Assembly (NCBI RefSeq): GCF_001279525.1
Contig: NZ_LGDY01000099.1
Location: 1-64,000, forward strand
Direction of reading: 5' to 3'
DNA from: Nocardia sp. NRRL S-836
GTDB taxonomy: Bacteria > Actinomycetota > Actinomycetes > Mycobacteriales > Pseudonocardiaceae
Length of the DNA stretch: 64,000 bases
Below the pieces are notes generated by a model. That model was not told where the DNA came from. It did not search any database and was given only the letters and a program-made list of their open reading frames with translations. Positions 1 through 8,456 of the stretch are shown here, in pieces. A program made the position numbers and the translations under genes. The first letter of the stretch is position 1. Every line of letters begins with the position of its first letter.

Positions 1-2
1 CC

Positions 3-302
<300 letters not shown>

Positions 303-344
303 GGCCGCCGACGGCGCCGCACAGCCGTTGCCCAGACGCGGAAA

Positions 345-385
345 ACCCCCGCAGCGACGTCGGCGCGTGACATCGCTGCGGGGGT
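345..385 (-). terminator. Hairpin with T tract on the minus strand
   Basis: Perfect 13-bp arms (345-357 and 373-385) enclose a 15-nt loop. Read on the minus strand the stem is followed by TTTT, so it resembles an intrinsic terminator for the minus-strand sugar operon ending at 554. It is the most distal of four hairpins in this gap. Confidence 0.6.
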
Positions 386-395
386 CGTCCTGAGG

Positions 396-543
396 CCTTT
401 CCGAGGGGGAACCCCGCCGCCGTTCGGCTCCCCCTCGGAAAGGGGCTGGGACCACTGCCGGGGGCACCGCCGCCGTTCTGCCCCCGGCAGTGGGGCTGGG
501 ACCGTCTCAGGGGGCGCCGCCGCCGATCCACCCCCTGAGACGG
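396..543. repeat. Array of three tandem long hairpins
   Basis: Three perfect stem-loops follow one another: 396-410/429-443 (15 bp), 452-466/479-493 (15 bp) and 502-514/531-543 (13 bp). Stem sequences differ, but loops share a GCCGCCG core and the two spacers are nearly identical (GGGGCTGGGACC at 442-453 and 492-503). They begin 11 bp beyond the stop codon of the minus-strand kinase. Covarying stems with conserved loops suggest selected RNA or DNA structures, perhaps serial terminators or a 3'-end stabiliser. Confidence 0.7.
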
Positions 544-553
544 GGTCTTCGGC

Positions 554-1573
554 TCACCCGCCGGCCGCTACCCCCACGGTGGAGTCCACGGCCGGCAGGT
601 GGTCGTCGTAGGCCGAGCGCAGCCTCAGCTCCGCGCCCGGCGAGGCACCGATGGTGTCGAGCCCCAGCAACGCCGCGCCCACGACCGGTGGCAGGTCGAC
701 CACCCGCACCTGGGCCAGCGGCGCCACGTCGAGCACCCGCTCGCGCACCGGCCCGAGCACGGTCTCGCCGGTACCGGTCATCACCCCGCCGCCGAGCACC
801 ACGTCGACGGGCTCGCCGAGCAGGTCCAGCTTGCGCAACGACACCGTGGACAGCAGCACGACCTCCTCGACCAGCCGGTCCACGACCGACTGCGCGACGG
901 CGTCACCGCGGCCGGCCACCTCGAACAGGATCGGGCTGAGCGCGTGCGGGTCGAACCGCACCTCCTCGAAGTGCAGCTTCTCCACCACGTCGAGGATCGA
1001 CGTCTCGCCGTAGTGCGCCAGCAACGCCGGCAGCAGCTCCGTGGGAGCGCCACGACCGTCCTCGGCGCGCACCGCCAGCCACAGCGCCTGCTCGCCGATG
1101 TGGCCGCCACCGCCCCAGTCGCCGGAGATCTGCCCCAGCGCGGGGAACCGGTGCGTGCGGCCGTCCGCCGCAACGCCCACGGCGTTGATACCGGCACCGC
1201 ACACCACCGCGACCCCCACACCGGACGTCGTTCCCGCCCGCAGCAACGCGAACGTGTCGTTGCCGACGACGACGGAGGGAGACCAGCCGCGCTCGGTGAT
1301 CGCCCGCGTCAGGTCCTCCTCCTCACGGGGCAGGTCCGCCCCCGCGAGGTAGGCGGCCGTGTGCGTGGCGATCGGCTCGTCGGGGGACAGCCCCGCCTGC
1401 GCCGCGGCCTCGCGTGCCAGTCCCTCGAACACGTCGAGTCCGCGCTTCATGCCGACGGTCTGCGGCGGCGCACCGGGCCCGCGCACCTGCGCGAGCACCT
1501 TGCCGTCCGCGTCGACCAGCAGCACAGCGGTCTTGCTGTTCCCGCCGTCGATGGCGAGCACCCGGTCCGTCAT
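554..1573 (-). CDS. BadF/BadG-family sugar kinase (N-acetylglucosamine kinase-like)
   Basis: Predicted cytoplasmic ATP-dependent sugar kinase of 339 aa in the actin/HSP70-fold BadF/BadG/BcrA family, whose sugar members phosphorylate GlcNAc. The N-terminal phosphate-1 motif is clear (AIDGGNSKTA, residues 6-15), followed by VVGNDTFALLRAG near 120, a glycine-rich CGAGINAVGV and GQISGDWGGGG. The length fits the family. The ATG start lies 5 bp after the GH4 stop, so it is the last gene of the sugar operon that begins at the ROK regulator. It probably phosphorylates the monosaccharide released in the cell. Substrate is inferred; GlcNAc is the family's commonest annotation, but glucose or another hexose is possible. 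Confidence 0.8.
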   Translation of the reverse strand: MTDRVLAIDGGNSKTAVLLVDADGKVLAQVRGPGAPPQTVGMKRGLDVFEGLAREAAAQAGLSPDEPIATHTAAYLAGADLPREEEDLTRAITERGWSPSVVVGNDTFALLRAGTTSGVGVAVVCGAGINAVGVAADGRTHRFPALGQISGDWGGGGHIGEQALWLAVRAEDGRGAPTELLPALLAHYGETSILDVVEKLHFEEVRFDPHALSPILFEVAGRGDAVAQSVVDRLVEEVVLLSTVSLRKLDLLGEPVDVVLGGGVMTGTGETVLGPVRERVLDVAPLAQVRVVDLPPVVGAALLGLDTIGASPGAELRLRSAYDDHLPAVDSTVGVAAGG

Positions 1574-1578
1574 CGTCG

Positions 1579-2847
1579 TCAGGCTCCCTTCACCCACGGC
1601 AGCAGGTCGCGGTTCTGCGCGATCAGCTCGTCGGCCAGCTGGTCCGCGATGGCGTGCTGGCCGATCAGCGGGTGGGCGAGCAGTGCGTTCGCCACGCGGT
1701 CGCGACCACCGTGGATCGCGGCCTCCAGCGCCAGGTGCTCGTAGGCGGTCACGTGCGAGATCAGACCGGAGATCGTCGGCTCCACCGGCCGCACCGGCAG
1801 CGGCACGCCACCGTTCGCGTCCACAGTGGACGACACCTCGATCACGGCGTCGTCGGGCAGGAACGGCAGCGTGCCCCGGTTCAGCACGTTCACCACGTGC
1901 TTCTCGGCACCCGCACCCCCGGTCAGCGCGTGCACCAGCTGCACCGCCGCCTCCGAGTAGTACGCGCCACCGCGCTGCGAGAGCTGCTCCGGCTTCGTCA
2001 CGACCGACGGGTCGCCGTAGATGTCCAGCAGCTCCTTCTCGACCGTCGCGACGACCTCGGCCCGCGGCGGCGAGGTGAGCTGCTTCTGCACAACGGCGTC
2101 GTGGTTGTAGAAGTAGTTCAGGTAGTACGACGGCACCATGTTCAGCCGCCGCATCAACGCGCCGTCGATGCCGATGTGCTCGGCCAGCCCCTCGACGTGG
2201 TCGGCCAGCAGCTCCGGCAGCCGGTCCACCCCGTCGACGTGCACGCCGCGTTCCCACGTGAGGTGGTTCAGGCCGACGTGCTCCAGCTCCACGGTGGACG
2301 GGTCGACGCCCAGCAGCCCGGCGGTCCAGCGCTGGAACGTGATCGCCACGTTGCACAGCCCGATCGCCTTGTGCCCGGCCTGCAGCAGCGCCCGCGTCAC
2401 GATGCCGACCGGGTTCGTGAAGTTCACGATCCACGTGTCCGGCCCCGCGAGCTGACGAACCCGCTCCGCGATGTCCAGGACCACCGGCACGGTCCGCAGG
2501 GCCTTCGCGAGGCCTCCCGCGCCGGTGGTCTCCTGGCCGACGCACCCGCAGGCGAGCGGGAACGTCTCGTCCGACGCGCGGGCCTTCTGCCCGCCCACGC
2601 GCAACTGCAGCAGCACCGCGGACGCCCCGTCGACGCCCTCTTCGAGCGACGTGGTGGTGCGGACCTTCGCCGGGTGCCCCGCGTGCTGCAGCAGGCGCTG
2701 GCTGAACGGACCGACGATGCCGAGGCGGTGCTCGTCCGGGTCCACGAGGACGATCTCGTCCACCGCCAGGCTGGTGCGACGGCCGGCGATGCCGTCGATC
2801 AGCTCGGGTGTGTAGGTGGACCCGCCACCGACGACGGTGAGTTTCAT
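1579..2847 (-). CDS. GH4 family 6-phospho-beta-glucosidase-like hydrolase
   Basis: A 422-aa glycoside hydrolase of family 4, the NAD+- and Mn2+-dependent group that cleaves by oxidation-elimination. It has the Rossmann start GGGSTYTPELI, the family signature GQETTGAGGLAKALRT, NFTNPVGIVT, a metal-binding Cys in CNVAITFQRW, a His in GLNHLTW and the Tyr general base in GGAYYSEAA. Family subtype suggests 6-phospho-beta-glucosidase. Such enzymes usually act downstream of a PTS, whereas this operon carries an ABC importer, so the real substrate may be unphosphorylated. ATG start with GAAGGA upstream; the kinase follows by 5 bp. About 400 bp, holding a transposase remnant, separate it from the permease gene upstream. 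Confidence 0.85.
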   Translation of the reverse strand: MKLTVVGGGSTYTPELIDGIAGRRTSLAVDEIVLVDPDEHRLGIVGPFSQRLLQHAGHPAKVRTTTSLEEGVDGASAVLLQLRVGGQKARASDETFPLACGCVGQETTGAGGLAKALRTVPVVLDIAERVRQLAGPDTWIVNFTNPVGIVTRALLQAGHKAIGLCNVAITFQRWTAGLLGVDPSTVELEHVGLNHLTWERGVHVDGVDRLPELLADHVEGLAEHIGIDGALMRRLNMVPSYYLNYFYNHDAVVQKQLTSPPRAEVVATVEKELLDIYGDPSVVTKPEQLSQRGGAYYSEAAVQLVHALTGGAGAEKHVVNVLNRGTLPFLPDDAVIEVSSTVDANGGVPLPVRPVEPTISGLISHVTAYEHLALEAAIHGGRDRVANALLAHPLIGQHAIADQLADELIAQNRDLLPWVKGA

Positions 2848-2999
2848 GTGCAGTCCTTCGAGGAGACCCCGTCCGGCGGAGCGGGGAGGAAACGGGTCCC
2901 TGCGGAACAGGGCATGGATCGCCGGTTCGCCGTCCACGAGCTGTGGCGTCCGCTCCCCACCCACGGGGGAGCGCACAGCGGCCTGGTAGCCGGTGCACG

Positions 3000-3240
3000 G
3001 TGAACGGGCAGGTGCAGCGGGCTTTTCGGTACTGCTTCCATCCGACCGGGGCACAGGCTGCGGAGCTGTCGCGCGCCGGTGCACTGACGCTCGCCAGAAG
3101 AGCCCTGTGCCGCAAGCAGAAGGACAACAGCAACCGGGCCGGGGCCCGCGTTGAAGTCGCCCGAGCACACGCCCAGGCGGTCGGCGAGGAAGCAGAAACC
3201 CTGCGGCGCGAGCCGCGGGAATCTCGTCGTGCACGAGCGA
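3000..3240 (+). pseudogene. Degenerate TnpB (IS200/IS605-type) remnant
   Basis: On the plus strand a GTG at 3000 opens a frame whose first 25 residues look like a TnpB N-terminus (RAFRYCFHPTGAQAAELSR; family members begin with xxFRxxxxPTxEQ). The next residues (LARRALCRKQKDNSNRAGA, then VARAHAQ) match the Arg/Lys-rich helix between RuvC-I and RuvC-II (typically LSRKQKGSNNRxKA...VARxHARI). Roughly 180-200 codons expected between these blocks are missing, and similarity fades after about 3185, probably through a frameshift. It lies antisense between the permease and GH4 genes of the sugar operon. No TnpA or terminal structures are visible. Assignment rests on motif recognition only. Confidence 0.6.
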
Positions 3241-3247
3241 GAGGAGG

Positions 3248-4141
3248 TCACCCCTTGACTCCTGTGAACGTGATTCCCTTGACGAACGACTTCTGGGCGA
3301 AGACGAAGAGGACGACGGCCGGGATCATCGTCAGGAACGTCACCGCCATCGACGAGTTCCACTGCACGATGTGCATGCCCTTGAACGTCGCCAGCGCCAG
3401 CGACAACGTCCACTGGTCCTTGACCTCGCCGGTGTAGAGCAACGGGCCGAAGTAGTCGTTCCAGGTGAAGAGGAAGCAGAACAGCGCGGTGGCCGCGATG
3501 CCCGGCTTGGCCATCGGCACGATGATCCGCACCAGCGCCTGGAACTCCGAACAGCCGTCCACCCTCGCCGCGTCCACGTAGGACTGCGGGATGGTGAGCA
3601 TGAACTGGCGCAGCAGGAAGATGCTGAACGCGTCGAACAGGAAGTACGGCACGATCAACGGCCACAGCGTGCCCGTCAGGCCCAGCGACGACCACGTGTC
3701 GTACAGCGGGACGGCCACGACCTGCGGCGGCAGCATCATCGCGCCGATGACCAGGATGAAGGCCACGTTCCGGCCGCGCCACTGCAGCTTCGCGAGCGCG
3801 TAGGCGGCCGGGATCGACGAGATCAGCATGCCGGCGGTCGCGAGCAGCGAGTAGGTGAGGCTGTTGACCAGGTACTGCAGCAGCGGGGCCTTGTCGAAGA
3901 CCTCGACGAAGTTCTCCCAGTGCCATTCGCGCGGCCACAGGTCGGCGGTGAACGCCTGGTTGTCCGACATCACCGCCGTGAGGAACACGAACACGACGGG
4001 TGTGGCGAACATCAGGCCGAGCGCGAGGCCGATGGCGTGGGTGGCGACCCAGTTCAGGATGCCGCCGATGTTGCGCTGCCTGCGCGGCTGCTCCGGTTCC
4101 GAGGTGATGTCGACCGGCGGTTTGGCCAGTGTGGCGGTCAT
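3248..4141 (-). CDS. CUT1 sugar ABC transporter permease (MalG type)
   Basis: Inner-membrane permease of 297 aa with about six transmembrane segments after a basic cytoplasmic N-terminus. The ATPase-coupling EAA loop reads YVDAARVDGCSEFQALVRI. The ending FVKGITFTGVKG is typical of CUT1 MalG-like subunits. It pairs with the MalF-like permease upstream, with which it shares an ATGA overlap (4138-4141). No ATPase gene is present in the operon; actinobacterial CUT1 systems commonly use a shared MsiK-type ATPase encoded elsewhere, which is the likely arrangement here. Confidence 0.9.
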   Translation of the reverse strand: MTATLAKPPVDITSEPEQPRRQRNIGGILNWVATHAIGLALGLMFATPVVFVFLTAVMSDNQAFTADLWPREWHWENFVEVFDKAPLLQYLVNSLTYSLLATAGMLISSIPAAYALAKLQWRGRNVAFILVIGAMMLPPQVVAVPLYDTWSSLGLTGTLWPLIVPYFLFDAFSIFLLRQFMLTIPQSYVDAARVDGCSEFQALVRIIVPMAKPGIAATALFCFLFTWNDYFGPLLYTGEVKDQWTLSLALATFKGMHIVQWNSSMAVTFLTMIPAVVLFVFAQKSFVKGITFTGVKG

Positions 4142-5112
4142 GCTCCCGGACCCCCTTCCTCGGCGCTGGAGTTCTTGCGCATCCGCTGGACCAGCACGAT
4201 GGTCACGGCGAACGAGATGATGAACAGGACGGTGGCCATCGCGGCCGCGTAGCCCATGTCGAAGTAGCGGAAGCCTTGCGTGTACAGGTAGACCGGGAAC
4301 GTCAGCGTGGAGTTGTCCGGGAAACCGAGGTACTTGGTCGATCCGGTCGCGTCCGCCGCTCCCGAGCCGGCCGACCCCGCGACGACCGCCTGGGTGAAGA
4401 GCTGCAGCGCGAGGATCACCGAGTTCACGATGCCGAAGAGCAGCACCGGCGAGATCGTCGGCAGCGTGACGTGCCACCAGCGCCGGATCGGGCCGGCGCC
4501 GTCGAGCTCGGCGGCCTCGTACTGCTCCTGCGGCACGTCGAGGATCGCGGCCAGGATGATGATCATCAGGTCGCCGGAGATCCACAGCATGATCGCGGTG
4601 ATGCCGGGCTTGGCCCACGCCGGGTCGGAGAACCACAGCGGCGAGTCGAGCCCGAAGAACCCGAGCAGGCTGTCCACCGGGCCGCCGTTGGGGCGCAACA
4701 CCATGAAGAACACGAGTGTGGCGGCCACCGGCGGTGCCAGCGACGGCAGGTAGCAGAGCGTGCGGATCAGGCCGACGCCCGACTTGAGGCGAGCGATGAC
4801 CGACGCCACGCCCAGCGCGAACACCGTGCGCGCGATCGTGAGCACCAGGACGAACCACAGCGTGTTCGTGATCGCCTTGATGAGCAAGGGATCTTTGAAC
4901 ATGTACGTGTAGTTGTCGAGGCCGTTGAACTCCGGCGGGTTGATCAGGTCGTACTTCGTGAACGAGAAGACGACCGTGGCGACCAGCGGGTAGCCGAAGA
5001 ACAGGATGAAGCCGATGAGTGCCGGGGCCATGAACCCGAGCACGGCGAGACGGTGGCGGGCACGTGCCCGCCCCCTGCCGGGGGCGGGACGGGCGCCGAG
5101 CGTGGCGGTCAT
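4138..5112 (-). CDS. CUT1 sugar ABC transporter permease (MalF type)
   Basis: A 324-aa membrane permease. After a basic N-terminus come about six hydrophobic helices, starting LAVLGFMAPALIGFILFFGY. The EAA motif is QYEAAELDGAGPIRRWWHV. It has the usual extra periplasmic region of MalF-like subunits. It sits 12 bp downstream of the solute-binding lipoprotein gene and overlaps the second permease by four bases, so all three are co-translated. Substrate cannot be read from the permease; the GH4 and kinase genes argue for a disaccharide or small oligosaccharide. Confidence 0.9.
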   Translation of the reverse strand: MTATLGARPAPGRGRARARHRLAVLGFMAPALIGFILFFGYPLVATVVFSFTKYDLINPPEFNGLDNYTYMFKDPLLIKAITNTLWFVLVLTIARTVFALGVASVIARLKSGVGLIRTLCYLPSLAPPVAATLVFFMVLRPNGGPVDSLLGFFGLDSPLWFSDPAWAKPGITAIMLWISGDLMIIILAAILDVPQEQYEAAELDGAGPIRRWWHVTLPTISPVLLFGIVNSVILALQLFTQAVVAGSAGSGAADATGSTKYLGFPDNSTLTFPVYLYTQGFRYFDMGYAAAMATVLFIISFAVTIVLVQRMRKNSSAEEGGPGA

Positions 5113-5124
5113 CGCGGGAGTCCC

Positions 5125-6456
5125 TTACTTGCCGCTCTTGGCGACCTGGTCGTCGATGTTCTTGTCGACTTCCTTGAGGCCTGCCTGGAGGTCGGCGACC
5201 TTGCCGGAGGTGTAGGACACCGCGAAGTCGGTCACCGCCTTGATGTGCGCGTCACCGATCGGGGTGACGGGGTTGCCCTTGAGCTTGTCGCTCTTGGCCA
5301 GCTCGATGAACGTCTTGAACTGCTCGTCCACCTCGAGCTTCGGGCTGTCCATGGCGGCCTTGGTGCTGGGCACGTTCTTGATGGCGTTGGACAGGTCGAC
5401 GATCGTGTCGGTGTCGAACGACAGGTGCTTGATCAGCTCCCACGCGGCGCCGGGGTTCTTGGCGCCCTTGGGGATGCCCATGATCGTGCCGGTGGTGAAG
5501 GCGGTGCCGTAGTCGGCCGGCTTCCACGTCGGGAACGGGGCCGTGCCGAACTTGATCTGCGGCGCCTGGGCCTTGAGGAACGCGGTGCGGTACTCGCCGT
5601 CCATCATGATGCCGACCTTGCCCTGGTGGAACGCGTGGTCGGCCGAGTACTCCTGGCCCAGACCGGCGCGGAACCGCTCCAGCGCGTCGTAGCCGTAGAA
5701 GTCGACGAGCTTCTTCTGGAACGTCATCATCTCGGTGAAGCCGGGGGAGGTGGCGAGCGCCGACTTGCCGTCCTTCTCCCACTCGGCGCCGAACGACGGC
5801 GCCAGGATGGTCGGGCGGTTGGCGTAGAAGCCCATGGTGGGCAGGTAGCCCGCGACCTCGATGTCGCCGTTCGGCGCCTTCTTGGTCATCTTCTTGGCGG
5901 CTTCGAACAGCTCGTCCAGCGTCTTCGGCGGGGCCGCGACACCGGCCTCCGCCATCATGCCGGTGTTGTAGTACATGGCGTAGACGTCGGTGAGCATGGG
6001 CATCGCGCAGCGGTTGCCCTTGTACTCGGTGTACTCGCGGACCGCGGGGGAGATCTGGCCCAGGTCGACCTTGTCGCGGTCGATGTAGGCCTTCAGCGGC
6101 TGGAACGCGCCGGAGGAGCAGAACTGGCCGATGTTGTCGGTGGTGAACGACAGCGCGACGTCCGGGGTGTTGCCCGACCGGATGCCCGCGGTGATCTTGT
6201 CGTCGTCCTGCGAGCCCTCGTGCTTGACCTCGATGTTCGGGAACTTCTTGGTGAACGTCTTGAGGGCCTTGGTGACCTCTTCGTACTCGCGGTCGGAGTA
6301 GTTGCTCCAGACCGTGAGGGTGAGCTTGTCGTCCTTGCCCGGTGCCGCGGCGGCACCGTCGGAGCCGGCGTTCCCGCCGCCCTTGCCCGCCGCACATGCG
6401 GTCAGGGTCAGCGCTGCGGCGACGCACAGCAGGGCAGCACGGGTGTGCTTGCGCAT
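5125..6456 (-). CDS. CUT1 sugar ABC transporter solute-binding lipoprotein
   Basis: Extracytoplasmic sugar-binding protein of 443 aa. The N-terminus has a basic region, a hydrophobic stretch and the lipobox LTAC, followed by a Gly/Ala/Ser linker and a family-1 binding fold (LTLTVWSNYSDREYEEVTK). The ATG at 6456 is chosen over a GTG two codons upstream because GAAGGAG is placed 5 nt before ATG and overlaps the GTG. The gene follows the ROK regulator by 16 bp and precedes two permeases, so regulator and importer form one unit. The ligand is unknown. Confidence 0.9.
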   Translation of the reverse strand: MRKHTRAALLCVAAALTLTACAAGKGGGNAGSDGAAAAPGKDDKLTLTVWSNYSDREYEEVTKALKTFTKKFPNIEVKHEGSQDDDKITAGIRSGNTPDVALSFTTDNIGQFCSSGAFQPLKAYIDRDKVDLGQISPAVREYTEYKGNRCAMPMLTDVYAMYYNTGMMAEAGVAAPPKTLDELFEAAKKMTKKAPNGDIEVAGYLPTMGFYANRPTILAPSFGAEWEKDGKSALATSPGFTEMMTFQKKLVDFYGYDALERFRAGLGQEYSADHAFHQGKVGIMMDGEYRTAFLKAQAPQIKFGTAPFPTWKPADYGTAFTTGTIMGIPKGAKNPGAAWELIKHLSFDTDTIVDLSNAIKNVPSTKAAMDSPKLEVDEQFKTFIELAKSDKLKGNPVTPIGDAHIKAVTDFAVSYTSGKVADLQAGLKEVDKNIDDQVAKSGK

Positions 6457-6472
6457 GTGCACTCCTTCTCGA

Positions 6473-7684
6473 TCAACGTGGGGACCCGGCGACCACAGGG
6501 CCGCGGAATGGAGCGGTGGTGGCTGCCGGCAGGCCGAACACCTGCTCGCGCGCGAAGGCCAGTGCCGAGTGCAGTGCGCCGGAACGCACCGGCTTCCCGG
6601 TCACGGTGGCCAGCCGGACGGGCGTCCTGGGCACCACCAGTTGCCGCAGTTCCGCGGCAACGAGATCGTTCAGCGTGTTTCCGCCTGCCTGGGCGATGTC
6701 GCCGGACAGCAGGATGAGCTCCGGGTCGAGCACCGCCACGACGCTGGCCACGCCCGTGGCGATGCGCCTGGCGAGATCGACCACGAACTCGCGGCCTGCG
6801 GGACCCGCGGCCAGCGCCTTGCGCACGGCACCGTGACCGTTGCGCGCGGCGAGCCCGTGGGCACTCGCGAGCCGGCAGATCGCAGCGTTGCTGAGCAGCT
6901 CGCCGAACGTGCCGCCGGCGCGACCCGTGCCGGTGTCCGCGGCCGCCCGGTCGGGGATCATCAGCCCGTCGATCTCGCCCGCGCCACCGGAGGCGCCGCG
7001 CAGCAGCACCCCGTTGATGACGACGGCGGCACCGACGAGGTCGGCGGGCCAGATGACGACGAAGTCGCTCACCTCGGTGGCCCGCCCGGCGACCATCTCC
7101 TCCAGCGCGACGAGGTTGACGTCGTTCTCGACGCTCACCGACGTCCCGAGCCGCTCGCGCAACCGGCCGGGCACGTCGAAGCCGTTCCAGCCGGGCAGGT
7201 GCGGTGCGTAGGCGAGCTCGCCGTTGGCGGGATTCACCGCGCCGGGACAGCCCACCACGACGTGCAACAGCTCCTCGGGACCCAGGCCGGCCTGCGCGCA
7301 CGCCTTGCCGACCGCGCTGGTGAACGCCTCGAGCACACCGTGCTTCGCGGGCATCGGCGCCTTGTGCTCGGTGAGCACGGCACCGGAGATGTCCGCGATG
7401 GCGATGTCGACCGTCTCGGGGGTGAGGTCGACGGCGGCGATGTGCGCGAGGGTCCCGTTGACCGACCACAGCTGGGCCCGCGGCCCACGCCCGCCACCTC
7501 GCAGCCCGTTGCGGACCACGGTGTCGCCGGCCTCCAGCCGGGTGAGCAGCTGTGCGGTCGCCGGCTTGGAGAGACCGATCAGGCCTTCCAACTCCGACCT
7601 GGTCAGCGGCCCGTTGCGCAGCAGAGCCTCGATGGCTGCGCGGTCGTTGATCTCCCGCAGCAGTCGTGGGCTTCCGGCACGCAT
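6473..7684 (-). CDS. ROK-family transcriptional regulator
   Basis: 403-aa regulator: an N-terminal winged helix (residues about 10-60, SELEGLIGLSKPATAQLLTR) followed by a ROK sugar-kinase-like domain (about 80-390). ROK repressors usually bind sugar or sugar phosphate and release DNA. The Cys-rich zinc motif found in many ROK proteins is absent here (GEIDGLMIPDR region lacks the cysteines). It is the first gene of the sugar-uptake operon, so it most likely controls its own operon. The promoter gap contains an inverted repeat (7698-7716) that could be its operator. ATG start. Confidence 0.88.
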   Translation of the reverse strand: MRAGSPRLLREINDRAAIEALLRNGPLTRSELEGLIGLSKPATAQLLTRLEAGDTVVRNGLRGGGRGPRAQLWSVNGTLAHIAAVDLTPETVDIAIADISGAVLTEHKAPMPAKHGVLEAFTSAVGKACAQAGLGPEELLHVVVGCPGAVNPANGELAYAPHLPGWNGFDVPGRLRERLGTSVSVENDVNLVALEEMVAGRATEVSDFVVIWPADLVGAAVVINGVLLRGASGGAGEIDGLMIPDRAAADTGTGRAGGTFGELLSNAAICRLASAHGLAARNGHGAVRKALAAGPAGREFVVDLARRIATGVASVVAVLDPELILLSGDIAQAGGNTLNDLVAAELRQLVVPRTPVRLATVTGKPVRSGALHSALAFAREQVFGLPAATTAPFRGPVVAGSPR

Positions 7685-7697
7685 TAGGTCCGCTCCT

Positions 7698-7716
7698 GTC
7701 TGTTAACTTTCCAGAC
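7698..7716. promoter_or_regulatory. Candidate ROK operator (GTCTG-N9-CAGAC)
   Basis: Perfect 5-bp arms flank TTAACTTTC, 14 bp upstream of the ROK gene start. The AT-rich centre stands out in this GC-rich intergenic region. The link to the ROK regulator is inferred from position only. Confidence 0.4.
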
Positions 7717-7777
7717 GATTTCCGCAGACGGTAGTGACCTGGTTCACCGTGGTCAATCCCCGATACAGCTCCGTTAC

Positions 7778-7796
7778 CTGACTTAGGCTCACCTAA
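7778..7796 (+). promoter_or_regulatory. Iron-box-like DtxR/DmdR site
   Basis: The last 14 bases of this 19-mer (TTAGGCTCACCTAA) are identical to the right part of the streptomycete DmdR iron box as I remember it (TTAGGTTAGGCTCACCTAA); the first five differ mostly. It contains the palindrome CTTAGG-CTCA-CCTAAG at 7782-7797. It ends 14 bp before the DUF3159 start codon, a position suited to repression of that gene. Confidence 0.5.
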
Positions 7797-7810
7797 GGCA
7801 GTCTGGAACC

Positions 7811-8455
7811 ATGACCGACGTGCGCCAGGAGTCGCTCGCATCACTGCTCGGAGGCCGAGGCGGCGCCCTCGACGCCTCCCTGCCCCCGCTGGCGTTCGTG
7901 GCGGGCTGGCTGCTGTGGGGCCACTCGATCGGCGCGGGCGCCATCGCCGCCGTCCTCTGCGGCGTCGTGATCGGCGCGGTCCGCTTCGTCCGCGGCGAAA
8001 AACCCCGCGCGGTGGTCCTGTCCGTGCTCCTGGTCGTGGCCGCGGCCCTGATCGCCCTCTACACGGGCCGCGTCGAGGACTTCTTCCTCATCCAGCTGCT
8101 CTCCAACGTGGCCTCCGCCCTGGCCTGGGCCGCCTCGATAGCGGTCCGCTGGCCGTTGCTCGGCGTGGTGGTGGGAACCCTCCTCGGCCAGAAAACCCGA
8201 TGGCGCCGCGACCCCGCCCTCCTGCGCGCCTACTCCATCGCCTCGTGGCCGTGGGTCGCGCAGTACGTGCTGCGCGTCGCCGTGTTCACCCCACTGTGGC
8301 TCGACGCCCAGGTGTTCTGGCTGGCCACGCTGCGCGCGGCGCTCTCGTGGCCGTTGCAGATCGTCTGCGTCCTGGTGTCGGGGTGGGTGCTGCGCAAGGC
8401 GCTGCCCGCGGGTCATCCCGGGTTCCGGCACCCGCAGGTGCCGTCCGAGGCTTAG
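7811..8455 (+). CDS. DUF3159 integral membrane protein
   Basis: A 214-aa membrane protein with the characteristic DUF3159 start LLGGRGGALDASLPPLAFVA and several hydrophobic helices, ending in a region rich in Ala, Trp and Leu. Function of the family is not known; it is widespread in actinobacteria. ATG start with only a weak ribosome-binding site. It is divergent from the ROK gene and lies directly behind an iron-box-like element, so iron-dependent control is possible. It converges with the gene at 8457 leaving one base between stop codons. Confidence 0.8.
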   Translation: MTDVRQESLASLLGGRGGALDASLPPLAFVAGWLLWGHSIGAGAIAAVLCGVVIGAVRFVRGEKPRAVVLSVLLVVAAALIALYTGRVEDFFLIQLLSNVASALAWAASIAVRWPLLGVVVGTLLGQKTRWRRDPALLRAYSIASWPWVAQYVLRVAVFTPLWLDAQVFWLATLRAALSWPLQIVCVLVSGWVLRKALPAGHPGFRHPQVPSEA

Positions 8456-8456
8456 G

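Noticed and set aside
4129..6717. Very long plus-strand open frame (862 codons) opposite the sugar importer genes
   Set aside because: Antisense to three clear genes; composition is Arg/Glu/Val/His repeats with no domain, as expected for the mirror of high-GC genes.
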